Source: Clostridia bacterium
GTDB taxonomy: Bacteria > Bacillota > Sulfobacillia > SLMV01
NCBI GenBank assembly: GCA_007133365.1
Contig: SLMV01000207.1
Span: 1-14,526, forward strand
Direction: 5' to 3'
Length of the DNA: 14,526 nucleotides
A program made the translations under genes and the position numbers. The notes beneath the pieces were generated by a model. That model did not search any database, was not told the origin of the DNA, and was given only the letters and a program-made list of their open reading frames with translations. Below, piece after piece: positions 7,146 to 14,526 of the stretch (positions within the stretch are counted from its first letter, which is position 1; every line of letters begins with the position of its first letter).

Positions 7146-8003
7146 TCAGGAATTACCCAACAGCGATGCATCACCAAAAGATTCCCAAAGATTATCGAGT
7201 CTTTCGTCCGATAAAACACCATCGTAAGCAACAAATCGAGCTGCAAATGGGAACATCTCGTCCTCCGGCACCTCAACAACCCGATCGGCAGTGGGATTTA
7301 GGAAGACGGTCCCATACTCGCGAGCATAAGCGGGCATCGGGCTTAATTTCGGATGTACTAGAGCCGCCAGTCCCACATGATGACCGCCTAGCGTTCCGGA
7401 GTAGTTAACCCAACGTACGGCCTGACCCGTTTTCTCCCAGGAAATTTCCGCCTCCCCTATTCCACCCTCGGAACTCGTCATCTGGCCCCCATCATCCTCA
7501 TCGATGGCATCTAGGACACGCATCCCCATGAATGCATGCATGTCGGGTTCCATGCGCATATCACCGCCCACCGGTGCCAACGCCGAGATAACATCGAGGA
7601 TGTGAACATCCTGTTCTTGGTTAAGATCGTAATGTCGTTCCTCTGTCGCAATCACCGTCCCCCTCGGGTCTCGCCACTCCAACTGCATACGGATCCGAAG
7701 ATTTTCGTCCGCTTCTTCGACCTCCCATTCGGTTGGAACAATCCATCCTGTACCTTCGCCTTCGTGGAAGAAATTGATGCCGCTAAGCTGAGCATGCCCC
7801 ACCCAAACACCGCGGTGATGCGGGGTATTATGAGCCCCCATTTCCGTCACTGGAAATCCCAAAGGGGTGTAAAAAGGGTGTACAACCGGTCGCTGAAGTA
7901 AGTAGCTTTCACGATAATCCCCCAGACAAAGTCCTAAGATTACACGATCTCCTTGTACGATCTTCAACCGTTTGAAGTGGCCTTCTTGCAAGATTGCTTT
8001 CAC
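7146..8003 (-). CDS. DUF6807 (PmoA-family) protein
   Basis: This 285-aa soluble protein has no signal peptide. It matches what I know of the DUF6807 family (Pfam name PmoA, a misleading label unrelated to particulate methane monooxygenase). Supporting segments are PLGFPVTEMG followed by HNTPHHRGVWVGH (58-70), the central GMRV with SSEGGIGE, and WVNYSGT...GHHVGLAALVHP leading to REYGTVFLNPT. The family has a beta-rich fold and often sits near carbohydrate-catabolism genes; its reaction is not established. The start codon is GTG at 8003 with AGAGGAG eight bases upstream; no in-frame ATG is better placed. It is convergent with the dehydrogenase, and the pair may act on the cargo of the neighbouring importer. 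Confidence 0.82.
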   Translation of the reverse strand: MKAILQEGHFKRLKIVQGDRVILGLCLGDYRESYLLQRPVVHPFYTPLGFPVTEMGAHNTPHHRGVWVGHAQLSGINFFHEGEGTGWIVPTEWEVEEADENLRIRMQLEWRDPRGTVIATEERHYDLNQEQDVHILDVISALAPVGGDMRMEPDMHAFMGMRVLDAIDEDDGGQMTSSEGGIGEAEISWEKTGQAVRWVNYSGTLGGHHVGLAALVHPKLSPMPAYAREYGTVFLNPTADRVVEVPEDEMFPFAARFVAYDGVLSDERLDNLWESFGDASLLGNS

Positions 8004-8299
8004 TCCGTTGACTCCTCTCTCAACACTTTCGCTTGAATTGCCTCATCTGTACATGAAACCTTCTAGCATCATTCGTTGCCCGTCGCCCATTACCTCTATA
8101 TTATCTGTTTTCATAATTTGAATTCGTATTATTATACACTGAAGGCCCTGTTTTTTGTTATTTAGGCTCCACCTTTTGCCAAAACAACATGGACCTTTCG
8201 AACCAATGTTTCCAACCTAGCACAGCAGCAATACCGAATCTCGAGGTATGAGTTGCTCGATTCTAAGGAGTGCAATAGACTAAACGTTGAAGGTGGGTG
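8004..8299. promoter_or_regulatory. Divergent intergenic region with AT-rich promoter core
   Basis: This spacer separates the DUF6807 gene (minus) from the guanylate kinase-like gene (plus). Its core at 8098-8138 is AT-rich and contains a perfect minus-strand TATAAT (8136-8131), with TATTAT and TATACA on the plus strand over the same bases. I find no convincing -35 for either direction. GAATC and GAG (8236-8245) can pair with CTCGATTC (8256-8263) to form a small bulged hairpin in the kinase leader. An AAGGAG at 8265-8270 has no usable start after it. Nothing else is recognisable. Confidence 0.35.
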
Positions 8300-8926
8300 A
8301 TGCATCTGTCTAAGAAGAACCAGCGAGACCCAATTCTATTTGTCATCAGTGGCCCCTCCGGCGGTGGGAAAGGCACGATTATGCAGCGCGTGCTAGCCGA
8401 ATTCCCCGCTATTCAAAAGGTGGTCAACTACACCACCCGACCTCCTCGTAATGGTGAACAAGACGGCGTGGATTATCATTTCATCGATGAGAAGACCTTT
8501 CGGTCGCTTCAAGAACAAGGCAAAATCTTTGAGGCAGAACGCGTCTACAACGACTACTATTACGGATCGCCCTCGGATCTTTTGGACGAAGGGGCCGATC
8601 GATTTATTGAAGTCGATTTCAAAGGCCATCAGAAGCTGCGCCGGCACTACAATGAGGTGGTTTCATTCTTCGTGCTCCCTCCCTCGTTCGAAGAGCTCGA
8701 GCGACGCATCCGCCAACGCTCACCCGAGGCCAATCTCCCCGCCCGTTTGAATAATGCGCGGGAGCAGATCGCCGAGGCCGGTGACTACGACTACCTCATC
8801 GTCAATGATGACTTGGACGTCTGTTGTTGCGAGGTAATCACCGCCATTCGAGCAGAGCAAATCAAACGAAAAGGGAGGAGGTTCCTTCGCCGACTCCTGG
8901 CGGGAACCGATCCTAACAACGACTAG
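8300..8926 (+). CDS. Guanylate kinase-family protein
   Basis: Guanylate kinases transfer phosphate from ATP to GMP in the cytoplasm. This 208-aa protein has P-loop GPSGGGKGT (18-26), TTRPPRNGEQDGVDYHF (45-61), the family lid region RIRQRSPEANLPARLNNAREQI, and YDYLIVNDDL near the C-terminus. Length is usual. The position that is Ser in yeast guanylate kinase (Ser34, which contacts GMP phosphate) is Asn43 here, the Y-G loop has an extra tyrosine (NDYYYGS), and the usual Q-G after the conserved Asp is K-G. It may be a divergent Gmk or a paralogue. The ATG at 8300 is preferred; an in-frame GTG directly precedes it, and AAGGTGG (8290-8296) could serve either. It is not in the common yicC/rpoZ context. 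Confidence 0.8.
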   Translation: MHLSKKNQRDPILFVISGPSGGGKGTIMQRVLAEFPAIQKVVNYTTRPPRNGEQDGVDYHFIDEKTFRSLQEQGKIFEAERVYNDYYYGSPSDLLDEGADRFIEVDFKGHQKLRRHYNEVVSFFVLPPSFEELERRIRQRSPEANLPARLNNAREQIAEAGDYDYLIVNDDLDVCCCEVITAIRAEQIKRKGRRFLRRLLAGTDPNND

Positions 8927-9140
8927 TTGGCCTCGAATCATTACTGCTGCTTCCCCTATCCCTCAGGACCTCAACCGGATCCACTGAAGGGCTCCCCAAG
9001 TTCTCATGGGCGAGTTCAAGCAGGAAGGGCTCCCCATCATACCGAATACTAAGCACACAGGCAGTTTGGTGGCGCCTGTTTGATTCAAAACTCCGGGATC
9101 GTAAGGATCCCCTATTCATATCCGGTCGAGCATTGAAAGG
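8927..9140. other. Intergenic region upstream of tldD
   Basis: GAAGGGCTCCCCA occurs twice in direct orientation (8986-8998 and 9024-9036), 38 bases apart. ACAGGC/GCCTGT (9057-9062, 9074-9079) forms a hairpin followed by TTGATT, possibly a weak terminator for the kinase gene. GGGATC/GATCCC (9095-9111) forms a second small hairpin. A 25-codon plus-strand ORF runs from 9006 to 9083 without a good ribosome site. I see no clear promoter. Confidence 0.4.
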
Positions 9141-10544
9141 ATGAGTATTTTGGATTGGGACGGACTGAAGACGCACCTTACCGAACGATTGCGCCAAGCG
9201 GCAGCGGATTACATTGAGGTGCGCATCGAAGCCGCGGAATCGTCTTCGCTTCGTTTTCGCGGTCCTAAATTAGAATCCCTCGAAGAAAACATCGGGTTGG
9301 GCGGATGCGTCCGCGCACTGTCCTCGGATGGATGGGGATTTGCCGCCTTCAATTCACTAGATGAGATTGACCGACGCATTGATCATGCCATTCATTTGGC
9401 GGAGCTGGCTGGGCAAAATCGAAACCGGAGGATTCAGCTCGCTCCGGTCCCGGTCATCAGCGATGTGGTGCGTCCCACCGTCAAATCCGATCCGCGAAAG
9501 GTCTCGCTCGCCGATAAGCTGGATCGATTCCAAGACTATAACCGGCAAATCCTCAATCATCGTGAAGACGTCACCAGTTCGGTGGTCAGTTACGGCGATC
9601 GGAAAAGCCGAATCATCTTCATCAACAACGAAGGAACCCTTATCGACCAGGTGAAATACGATATCGGCGGGGCCTTGGTGGCCATTGCCACTCGCGGCGC
9701 CGATACCCAGATGGGGACGGTCCCCTTCGGAAGTTCCAACGATTATGATGTCAGCGCCGGGCTCGAAGAGCGTATAGCCGGGGCATGCGACACCGCAGCC
9801 GACCTTCTTGAAGCGCCCAGCGTCCCCGGCGGCCAATACACGGTGATCGCCGCCCCCCAAATGGCCGGGATTTTTGCCCACGAAGCCTTTGGACATCTCA
9901 GTGAAGCCGACGACCTCATGGATAATCCGCGCATGCAGAAAGTCATGAAACTGGGGCGGCGTTTCGGAAACGATTTCCTTACCATTTACGACACTGGCGA
10001 TACCCCGGGCTCAAGGGGCCATATGCGCTACGATGACGAAGGCGTGGCAGCCACACGGGCGGATCTGATCCGCGAAGGGGTTTTGGTCGGGCGTCTTCAT
10101 TCGCGTCAATCCGCCGCCACCTTAAACGAAGCACCCACGGGCAATGCCCGAGCACTAAACTACCGCTTCCCCCCCATTTGTCGCATGCGAAACACCCGAA
10201 TCGAACCGGGTGATGCCACGCTTGAGGATATGTTGAAAGGGATTAAGAAAGGCCTCTACGTGATCACCCCCTACGGCGGGCAAACCGATGATGAAATGTT
10301 CACGTTTATGGCCGGAAAGTCCTACTATATCGAAAATGGCGCCTTAGCGGGTCTGGTGCGGGACGTCAACCTCACCGGCAATGTCTTTCATACGCTCAAT
10401 GAAATTGATATGGTCGGACGAGAAGTGGAAACGGACGAAGGAGCGGGCGGCTGCGGCAAAGGGGCCCAATCGCCCCTCCCGGTCGGTAATTGGGCCCCGC
10501 ATATCCGAATTAATAACGTGACAGTAGGGGGGCAAAGCCAATGA
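9141..10544 (+). CDS. tldD: TldD metalloprotease subunit
   Basis: TldD is the zinc-bearing subunit of the TldD/TldE protease, which degrades short unfolded peptides and in E. coli trims the microcin B17 leader and degrades CcdA. The 467-aa product has the zinc motif HEAFGH (247-252, HExxxH) in the expected context, and the conserved late Cys438 within GAGGCGKGAQSPLPVG, before the terminal NVTVGG. Length is normal for the family. Start choice is uncertain: the ATG at 9141 directly abuts GAAAGG, leaving no spacing, whereas an in-frame TTG at 9150 has AAAGGA eight bases upstream; the difference is only three residues. The gene overlaps tldE by four bases (ATGA), as expected for equal subunit synthesis. 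Confidence 0.95.
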   Translation: MSILDWDGLKTHLTERLRQAAADYIEVRIEAAESSSLRFRGPKLESLEENIGLGGCVRALSSDGWGFAAFNSLDEIDRRIDHAIHLAELAGQNRNRRIQLAPVPVISDVVRPTVKSDPRKVSLADKLDRFQDYNRQILNHREDVTSSVVSYGDRKSRIIFINNEGTLIDQVKYDIGGALVAIATRGADTQMGTVPFGSSNDYDVSAGLEERIAGACDTAADLLEAPSVPGGQYTVIAAPQMAGIFAHEAFGHLSEADDLMDNPRMQKVMKLGRRFGNDFLTIYDTGDTPGSRGHMRYDDEGVAATRADLIREGVLVGRLHSRQSAATLNEAPTGNARALNYRFPPICRMRNTRIEPGDATLEDMLKGIKKGLYVITPYGGQTDDEMFTFMAGKSYYIENGALAGLVRDVNLTGNVFHTLNEIDMVGREVETDEGAGGCGKGAQSPLPVGNWAPHIRINNVTVGGQSQ

Positions 10545-11857
10545 CGGCAACAACCAGCGAACGCATCCTAAGCACCGCCCGAAAAGAAGGGGCTGAGGCC
10601 GAAGTCTTTCACGTCACATCCAAACAGGTTCCGGTCGAGTTCGAAGACAACGAATTGAACATGATCGAATCTTCTTCGGCCGAGGGCATCGCCTTAAGGA
10701 TGATTAAGGACGGAAAGATGGGCTTTGGTGCCACCACTCGAACCGGTGCCGAAGACACGCTGGTGGCGCAAATTTTAAGCGCCATCCCGTTTGGCACGTC
10801 TGCCGAGTTCACCTTTCCCGGAGCCACCGACTATCCGGAAATCGAAACCTTTGATCCCCGTGTGACCGCATTATCTCCCGATGCTCTGGTCGACACCGGA
10901 AACAAAATACTCGAAGCAATACGGACACATGAGCCTGATGCCCAGGTTAACATTTCGGTGGCAAAAGGAGAGGGGCATGTCCTTTTGCATAATACGTCGG
11001 GTCTTTCCGCCGCCCGCGAGCATACCGTCTATTCCGTCTTTTTCCACGCCAGTTACGTTGACGACGGCGGCGGTCTATTGCACATCGCCGACTACTTCGG
11101 CGGCACCCACTTTCTCGATGAGAGCGACCGGGTTATCCGCGATGCCCGAAAACACCTTGCGCTAGGAAAGAAAAAGGCCACGATTAAAAGTGGTCGCTAT
11201 CCGGTCATCTTCACCCCTCGTGCTCTATCCGATTTACTACGTCCCTTGCTCGCCTGCATCGACGGTGACGCCGTGGCACGAAAGATTTCCCCCTGGCGCG
11301 AACGCCACGGGGAAGACGTCGTCGATCCCCGCGTAAGCCTTTATGACGATGGGCTTTTGCCCCTTGGTGCCGGTAGCCTTCCCTGGGACGATGAGGGGAT
11401 CCCATCCCAAACCACGCCCCTCATTGAAAAGGGTCAACTCAAGAACTTTTTGTTGGATCTGAAAAATAGTGCCCGTCTGGGCCTTTCGCCAACAGGGAAT
11501 GGCATGCGCGGCGGGCTCTCTGCCTCACCCGGGATTTCGCTTAGCAACCTGGTCATGGCGCCGGGTGAAACCCACCTTCGGGACCTTTTCAGTGCCGTCT
11601 CAGAAGGCCTGGTTATTCATTCGCTGATGGGGGCCTGGGGTGCCAATCCATACGGGGGGCAGGTCAGCGGAAACGTGGCTTTGGGCTTTAAAATTGAAAA
11701 TGGCGAATCAATCGGTCGGGTGAAAGACTGTATGGTCTATCTTAACGCCTTTGATGCCTGGCAGCATCAGCTTCAAGCCATCAGCACCGAGACAGAACAA
11801 CGGCATTCGCATCGACTTCCCTATGTTTTGATGGAGGGTGTCGATGTTGCGACCTAG
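10541..11857 (+). CDS. tldE: TldE (PmbA) subunit
   Basis: TldE/PmbA is the partner that forms the dimeric protease with TldD. It has the same fold but no zinc motif, and no HExxxH is visible here. The 438-aa product shows N-terminal EVFHVTSKQVPVEFEDNEL, an aspartate/glycine-rich middle, SLPWDDEGIPSQTTPLIEKG (279-298), the NLVMAPG segment and the late VSGNVALGFKIENGE. Its ATG lies inside the end of tldD, with the G-run AGGGGGG about eight bases upstream, so translation is coupled. The product is slightly shorter than the E. coli protein. An unknown gene follows 39 bases later on the same strand and probably shares the transcript. Confidence 0.95.
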   Translation: MTATTSERILSTARKEGAEAEVFHVTSKQVPVEFEDNELNMIESSSAEGIALRMIKDGKMGFGATTRTGAEDTLVAQILSAIPFGTSAEFTFPGATDYPEIETFDPRVTALSPDALVDTGNKILEAIRTHEPDAQVNISVAKGEGHVLLHNTSGLSAAREHTVYSVFFHASYVDDGGGLLHIADYFGGTHFLDESDRVIRDARKHLALGKKKATIKSGRYPVIFTPRALSDLLRPLLACIDGDAVARKISPWRERHGEDVVDPRVSLYDDGLLPLGAGSLPWDDEGIPSQTTPLIEKGQLKNFLLDLKNSARLGLSPTGNGMRGGLSASPGISLSNLVMAPGETHLRDLFSAVSEGLVIHSLMGAWGANPYGGQVSGNVALGFKIENGESIGRVKDCMVYLNAFDAWQHQLQAISTETEQRHSHRLPYVLMEGVDVAT

Positions 11858-11896
11858 GAGACCGGCGACGATGCTGAAGAGAGGAGAGAAGGAAAG

Positions 11897-12646
11897 ATGA
11901 GTGGCAAAATCATTCCTTTTGTTCAGATCGCCGAACCCAATATTGAAACCCTATTTCGGTCGTTTCTCCATGAGGAAGAACAACGGCTCAAACAAGCACG
12001 CACGCTTTTGCGATACCAGCAAATCATTGAATTATTGCGGCGGTATCTCAACGGTTATGCCTATACCACCCTGACGAAACCCGAAGCCGTCCTCTTCCGT
12101 CGATATGCCAGCGAAAAGCGGGAGGATAGCCGCACCTTCTGCGAAATCTTTGGGCCCGACCAAATCCTTGAAAACTTGCCCACGTTCCTTCGCTATTTTA
12201 TCATCGAAAAAGTCCTGGCGCCGGAACAATTCAAACGCGCCGCCGGTACGCTCACCAAAAACCTCACGGCCTGGCTTAAAAAAGAGGGACATATCACGCG
12301 TCAACAAGCGGCTTGGGGCAAGGAATTAGGGGCGAAGGCCGTTCGAAACATTCCAAAAGCAGAACGCGCCACCGACATCGTCTTCCATTCGATTCAGGAA
12401 ACCCTTATGCCAAGCGATTTTACCATGCGTGATTATCTGGGGTTTCATCACTTCGTAATTACCGACGTCAACACCGGTATTATCTGGGTCCGCGCCTACG
12501 ATGACCCCGACCAATCCATCCTTCCCATCGCCATCCCGCAAGAGGCATCGGAGCTGCTCGAACCCCAATGGGAAATCATCTGTTCCGTCGCCCGGGTGGG
12601 GCAGGACTGGCGGATCATCGAAATCGGCAACATCTATCCAGGGTAA
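11897..12646 (+). CDS. Protein of unknown function downstream of tldE
   Basis: I do not recognise this 249-aa family. It has no signal peptide or membrane helix. Residues 1 to about 155 look largely helical and charged (for example LHEEEQRLKQARTLLRYQQI and LTKNLTAWLKKEGHITRQQA), with Cys82 and few other cysteines. Residues about 175-249 look like a compact beta domain (FHHFVITDVNTGIIWVRAYD, then WEIICSVARVGQDWRIIEIG), reminiscent of small OB- or SH3-like barrels, though this is only an impression. Start ATG 11897 has AGGAG ten bases and AAGGA three bases upstream in a purine-rich gap. Co-direction with tldDE suggests a shared transcript. The stop is seven bases from the stop of the opposing gene. 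Confidence 0.85.
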   Translation: MSGKIIPFVQIAEPNIETLFRSFLHEEEQRLKQARTLLRYQQIIELLRRYLNGYAYTTLTKPEAVLFRRYASEKREDSRTFCEIFGPDQILENLPTFLRYFIIEKVLAPEQFKRAAGTLTKNLTAWLKKEGHITRQQAAWGKELGAKAVRNIPKAERATDIVFHSIQETLMPSDFTMRDYLGFHHFVITDVNTGIIWVRAYDDPDQSILPIAIPQEASELLEPQWEIICSVARVGQDWRIIEIGNIYPG

Positions 12647-12653
12647 ACGCTCC

Positions 12654-13298
12654 TCATCTCGACCCCTTGAGAATGGACCGCCGAAATGGGATCGTTCCCA
12701 AACCCACCATGAGCACCGGTCCCAATAAAAACAAGACCTTTCGTTCAAAGGGCATTGGATCCCAAAACGCCTTGCGGAAGGCGTCCCAGACATCCCGGGC
12801 CGATTCCCCGGGTCGCTGAAAACGAACGCCCTCATCGTCACGAATCACCCAGGCAAGCTCCGTCCGTTCGATTCCAGCTTCTTCTTTCCCCTCATAGACC
12901 ACCCAAAAATGAGTCAAGGATAAGGTTTTCTGATAGGGGATTTCCAAATGCTCAAACAAACTCGCCAGCACGACAAACCGCGTTTTGCAATCCCCGGTCT
13001 TTCGCTCGAGGGCTTCTTCCACCGACGGAAAATACCAGGGGACCCGATACGTCTCCCAATCATATTGATAGGGAAAGCGTTGGAGCACAAACTGCTCCAC
13101 CGCCCGGGGATCATCCAACACCAAGGCCAGCTCGCCGTCGACCAAATCCGCGACCGCATCCGGCGCCAAGGGTGGGTGGATGGTGCGACCGATACTGGCG
13201 ATGAGACGATAGGGGTTCGGATATAACACCAACAAGGTCCATACGAATAAAAAGAGAAGGTGAACCCAGCGAAATCGATAACCGCGAAAACGATCCAA
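12654..13298 (-). CDS. Membrane-anchored transglutaminase-like protein
   Basis: This 214-aa protein has an N-terminal membrane helix (about 11-28), a core domain, and a C-terminal membrane helix (about 187-204). The core carries the transglutaminase-like signature: Cys104 in TGDCKTRFVVLASLF (the usual form is GDCKD...LLASLL) and His130 in LTHFWVVY. A third acid is likely Asp154 or Asp155 but is not certain. Such bacterial proteins act as cysteine proteases or cross-linkers on peptides or the cell wall. The start is TTG at 13298 with GGGAGG seven bases upstream and no competing ATG. It is convergent with the unknown gene, with only seven bases between stops and no room for a terminator, so the transcripts probably overlap. 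Confidence 0.8.
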   Translation of the reverse strand: MDRFRGYRFRWVHLLFLFVWTLLVLYPNPYRLIASIGRTIHPPLAPDAVADLVDGELALVLDDPRAVEQFVLQRFPYQYDWETYRVPWYFPSVEEALERKTGDCKTRFVVLASLFEHLEIPYQKTLSLTHFWVVYEGKEEAGIERTELAWVIRDDEGVRFQRPGESARDVWDAFRKAFWDPMPFERKVLFLLGPVLMVGLGTIPFRRSILKGSR

Positions 13299-13498
13299 TA
13301 TTCGGCCTCCCTCACATATCTTTCCTTTATTGTAAAACCGTCAATGCTTCGCCACCACTCCCCTTTTCACCAGGAGGATGGGTCTCAAACCGCCCGCTAA
13401 CAAAGGAATCATCCAACCAATATGGAATACCAAATGAGTGGTGAACAATATCATACGAAAACGATAAACATAACGCAAAGGAAAGGACGGGTCATCCA
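13299..13498. other. Intergenic region before the M24 gene
   Basis: This is a 200-bp spacer between the divergent transglutaminase-like and M24 genes. An AGGAGG near 13371 directly abuts an ATG that opens only a 19-codon frame. I find no promoter with both elements near consensus on either strand and no notable repeat. Confidence 0.3.
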
Positions 13499-14526
13499 TT
13501 GGGAACAAAAGCAACTATTGCCGAGCGTGATCAACGCTTTGCTCGACTCCGCCAGGCCATGGAAAAACAGGGGTTCGATGCGTTACTTGTGATGGGCAAA
13601 GGGCACGGGTGCATGGGGCGAGGATACTTTCGCTATCTGACCGATTTTCATCTATGGTGCCACGAAGGTCTCATCCTCTTTCCGCTTGAAGGCGATCCCT
13701 TGGTCTGTATGATCAGTGAAGGCGTCGCCGGCCGCATTGCTGATATCGGTTGGATCACCGATTACTGCTCCGACTGGGAGCTGATCCCCCCGATCGTCGA
13801 TGCCATTAAAGGCCGGGGATTGGACCAAAATAAGATTGGGATCGCAGGGCACCGGCGCATCATGGGAGCCGGCCTTTATGACATGCTCCGAGACGGACTC
13901 CCAAAGGCCAAACTGGTCAATGCCGATCTTCTCATGAACAAAGTGCGATCAATCAAGAGCCCGTTAGAAATTCAGCAAATGAAGGAAGCTTGGGCCATGT
14001 CAAAAGCCGCGATGGATCGCTTCCTTTGGCATCTCGAACCCGGCATGACCGAACGGGAGGCCGCCGCTGAACCGTTCCGCTATATTTTCGAACATGGGGC
14101 GCGTGATTCGCTACTCTTTTATGACGGCCGCATTCCCGGTGACCGCCTGGTCAAGCTCGAAGGCATCGTGCCATACCACATGGAAAATTGCAGCGAAAGC
14201 GGCCATTGGGTCGAGCTGGAGATGAGCATGGCCTTTCGCGACCCCACCGACCTTGAAGTCCGGCTACTCGAGGCCGAACTTCGTGCCTATGATGCGGTCC
14301 GAGAGGCCGCCGGGCCCGGCATGAAACTCGCCGATCTTTTCGAGGTCTATCAAGACAGTCTAAAGGATGACGGGTGGGTCTTCAGCGAGCCTCGGCCCGA
14401 ACACTACGAATTCCACGGCCAGGGCCAGGATTGGACCGAGTGGCCGGTCTATGCGGATAACGACCCGGTTATCAATGACACCCGGATCCAAGAGGGCATG
14501 GTGCTCAATTACCACCCCTCCCCCAC
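13499..14526 (+). CDS. M24-family (creatinase/aminopeptidase P fold) protein, 3' end missing
   Basis: The window end cuts this gene after 342 codons. Residues 1 to about 145 form a creatinase-type N-terminal domain (RFARLRQAMEKQGFDALLVM, then the boundary motif VRSIKSPLEIQQMKEA at 149-164). The pita-bread catalytic domain follows, with LEPGMTEREAA, FHGQGQDWTEWP (305-316) and IQEGMVLNYHP (330-340). His306 of the HG-G motif is kept, but the two metal-binding Asp positions seem replaced (VELEMSMAF), and the first metal Glu is His339. It may therefore be a metal-independent hydrolase, as creatinase is, or a non-catalytic relative. The start is TTG 13499 with AAAGGA 11 bases upstream; an in-frame stop at 13442 and no ATG in between support it. 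Confidence 0.82.
   Translation, partial: MGTKATIAERDQRFARLRQAMEKQGFDALLVMGKGHGCMGRGYFRYLTDFHLWCHEGLILFPLEGDPLVCMISEGVAGRIADIGWITDYCSDWELIPPIVDAIKGRGLDQNKIGIAGHRRIMGAGLYDMLRDGLPKAKLVNADLLMNKVRSIKSPLEIQQMKEAWAMSKAAMDRFLWHLEPGMTEREAAAEPFRYIFEHGARDSLLFYDGRIPGDRLVKLEGIVPYHMENCSESGHWVELEMSMAFRDPTDLEVRLLEAELRAYDAVREAAGPGMKLADLFEVYQDSLKDDGWVFSEPRPEHYEFHGQGQDWTEWPVYADNDPVINDTRIQEGMVLNYHPSP

Noticed and set aside
8913..9197. 94-aa minus-strand frame between the kinase-like gene and tldD
   Set aside because: It overlaps the start of tldD, has no family resemblance, and its composition is unlike a folded protein.
9357..9896. 179-aa minus-strand frame inside tldD
   Set aside because: Antisense shadow of a strongly supported gene.
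12326..12841. 171-aa minus-strand frame across the convergent gene ends
   Set aside because: It covers the ends of two well-supported genes in a different frame and shows no motifs.
13422..13592. 56-codon plus-strand ORF overlapping the M24 start
   Set aside because: No ribosome site, and it runs out of frame into the M24 gene, whose protein is clearly real.
1..14526. CRISPR array, insertion sequence, tRNA or rRNA
   Set aside because: I scanned for regularly spaced repeats, transposase-like proteins and RNA gene signatures and saw none.

Overview
This 14.5 kb bacterial window carries twelve protein-coding genes, one of them cut by the right edge, and no rRNA, tRNA, CRISPR array or transposase that I can see. 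Most gene starts have Shine-Dalgarno sequences, and several genes open with TTG or GTG (dppB-like, DUF6807, transglutaminase-like, M24). The solute-binding protein has a lipoprotein signal. This suits a Gram-positive-like or deep-branching, possibly uncultivated, bacterium, but I cannot name the phylum from the sequence.

Left third (7-5622, minus strand): a complete peptide/nickel/opine-type (SBP family 5) ABC importer operon, read right to left. It encodes a lipoprotein binding protein, a DppB-type permease, one polypeptide that fuses a DppC-type permease to a DppD-type ATPase, and a DppF-type ATPase. The last three genes are tightly coupled (1-nt overlap, then 1-nt gap). The binding-protein gene is separated from them by a perfect 30-bp palindrome, which probably lets it accumulate to higher levels. 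A good sigma70-type promoter lies about 310 nt upstream of the binding-protein start, so the leader is long and contains a further 24-bp interrupted palindrome.

Middle (5623-8926): a divergent D-2-hydroxyacid dehydrogenase with its own promoter converges on a DUF6807 (PmoA-family) gene, with a hairpin between them. The importer, dehydrogenase and DUF6807 protein together suggest uptake and breakdown of a sugar-, sugar-acid- or peptide-like substrate; this is inference. A divergent guanylate kinase-family gene follows, with an altered GMP-site residue.

Right part (9141-14526): tldD and tldE overlap by 4 nt and encode the two-subunit metalloprotease. They are followed by an unrecognised 249-aa protein, a convergent membrane-anchored transglutaminase-like protein, and a truncated M24 (creatinase/aminopeptidase P fold) gene whose metal ligands look mostly replaced. 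This half is rich in peptidase-type folds. I found no strong evidence for a wholly new system. The best leads are the permease-ATPase fusion, the metal-ligand-poor M24 protein, the unknown gene after tldE, and the structured leaders.
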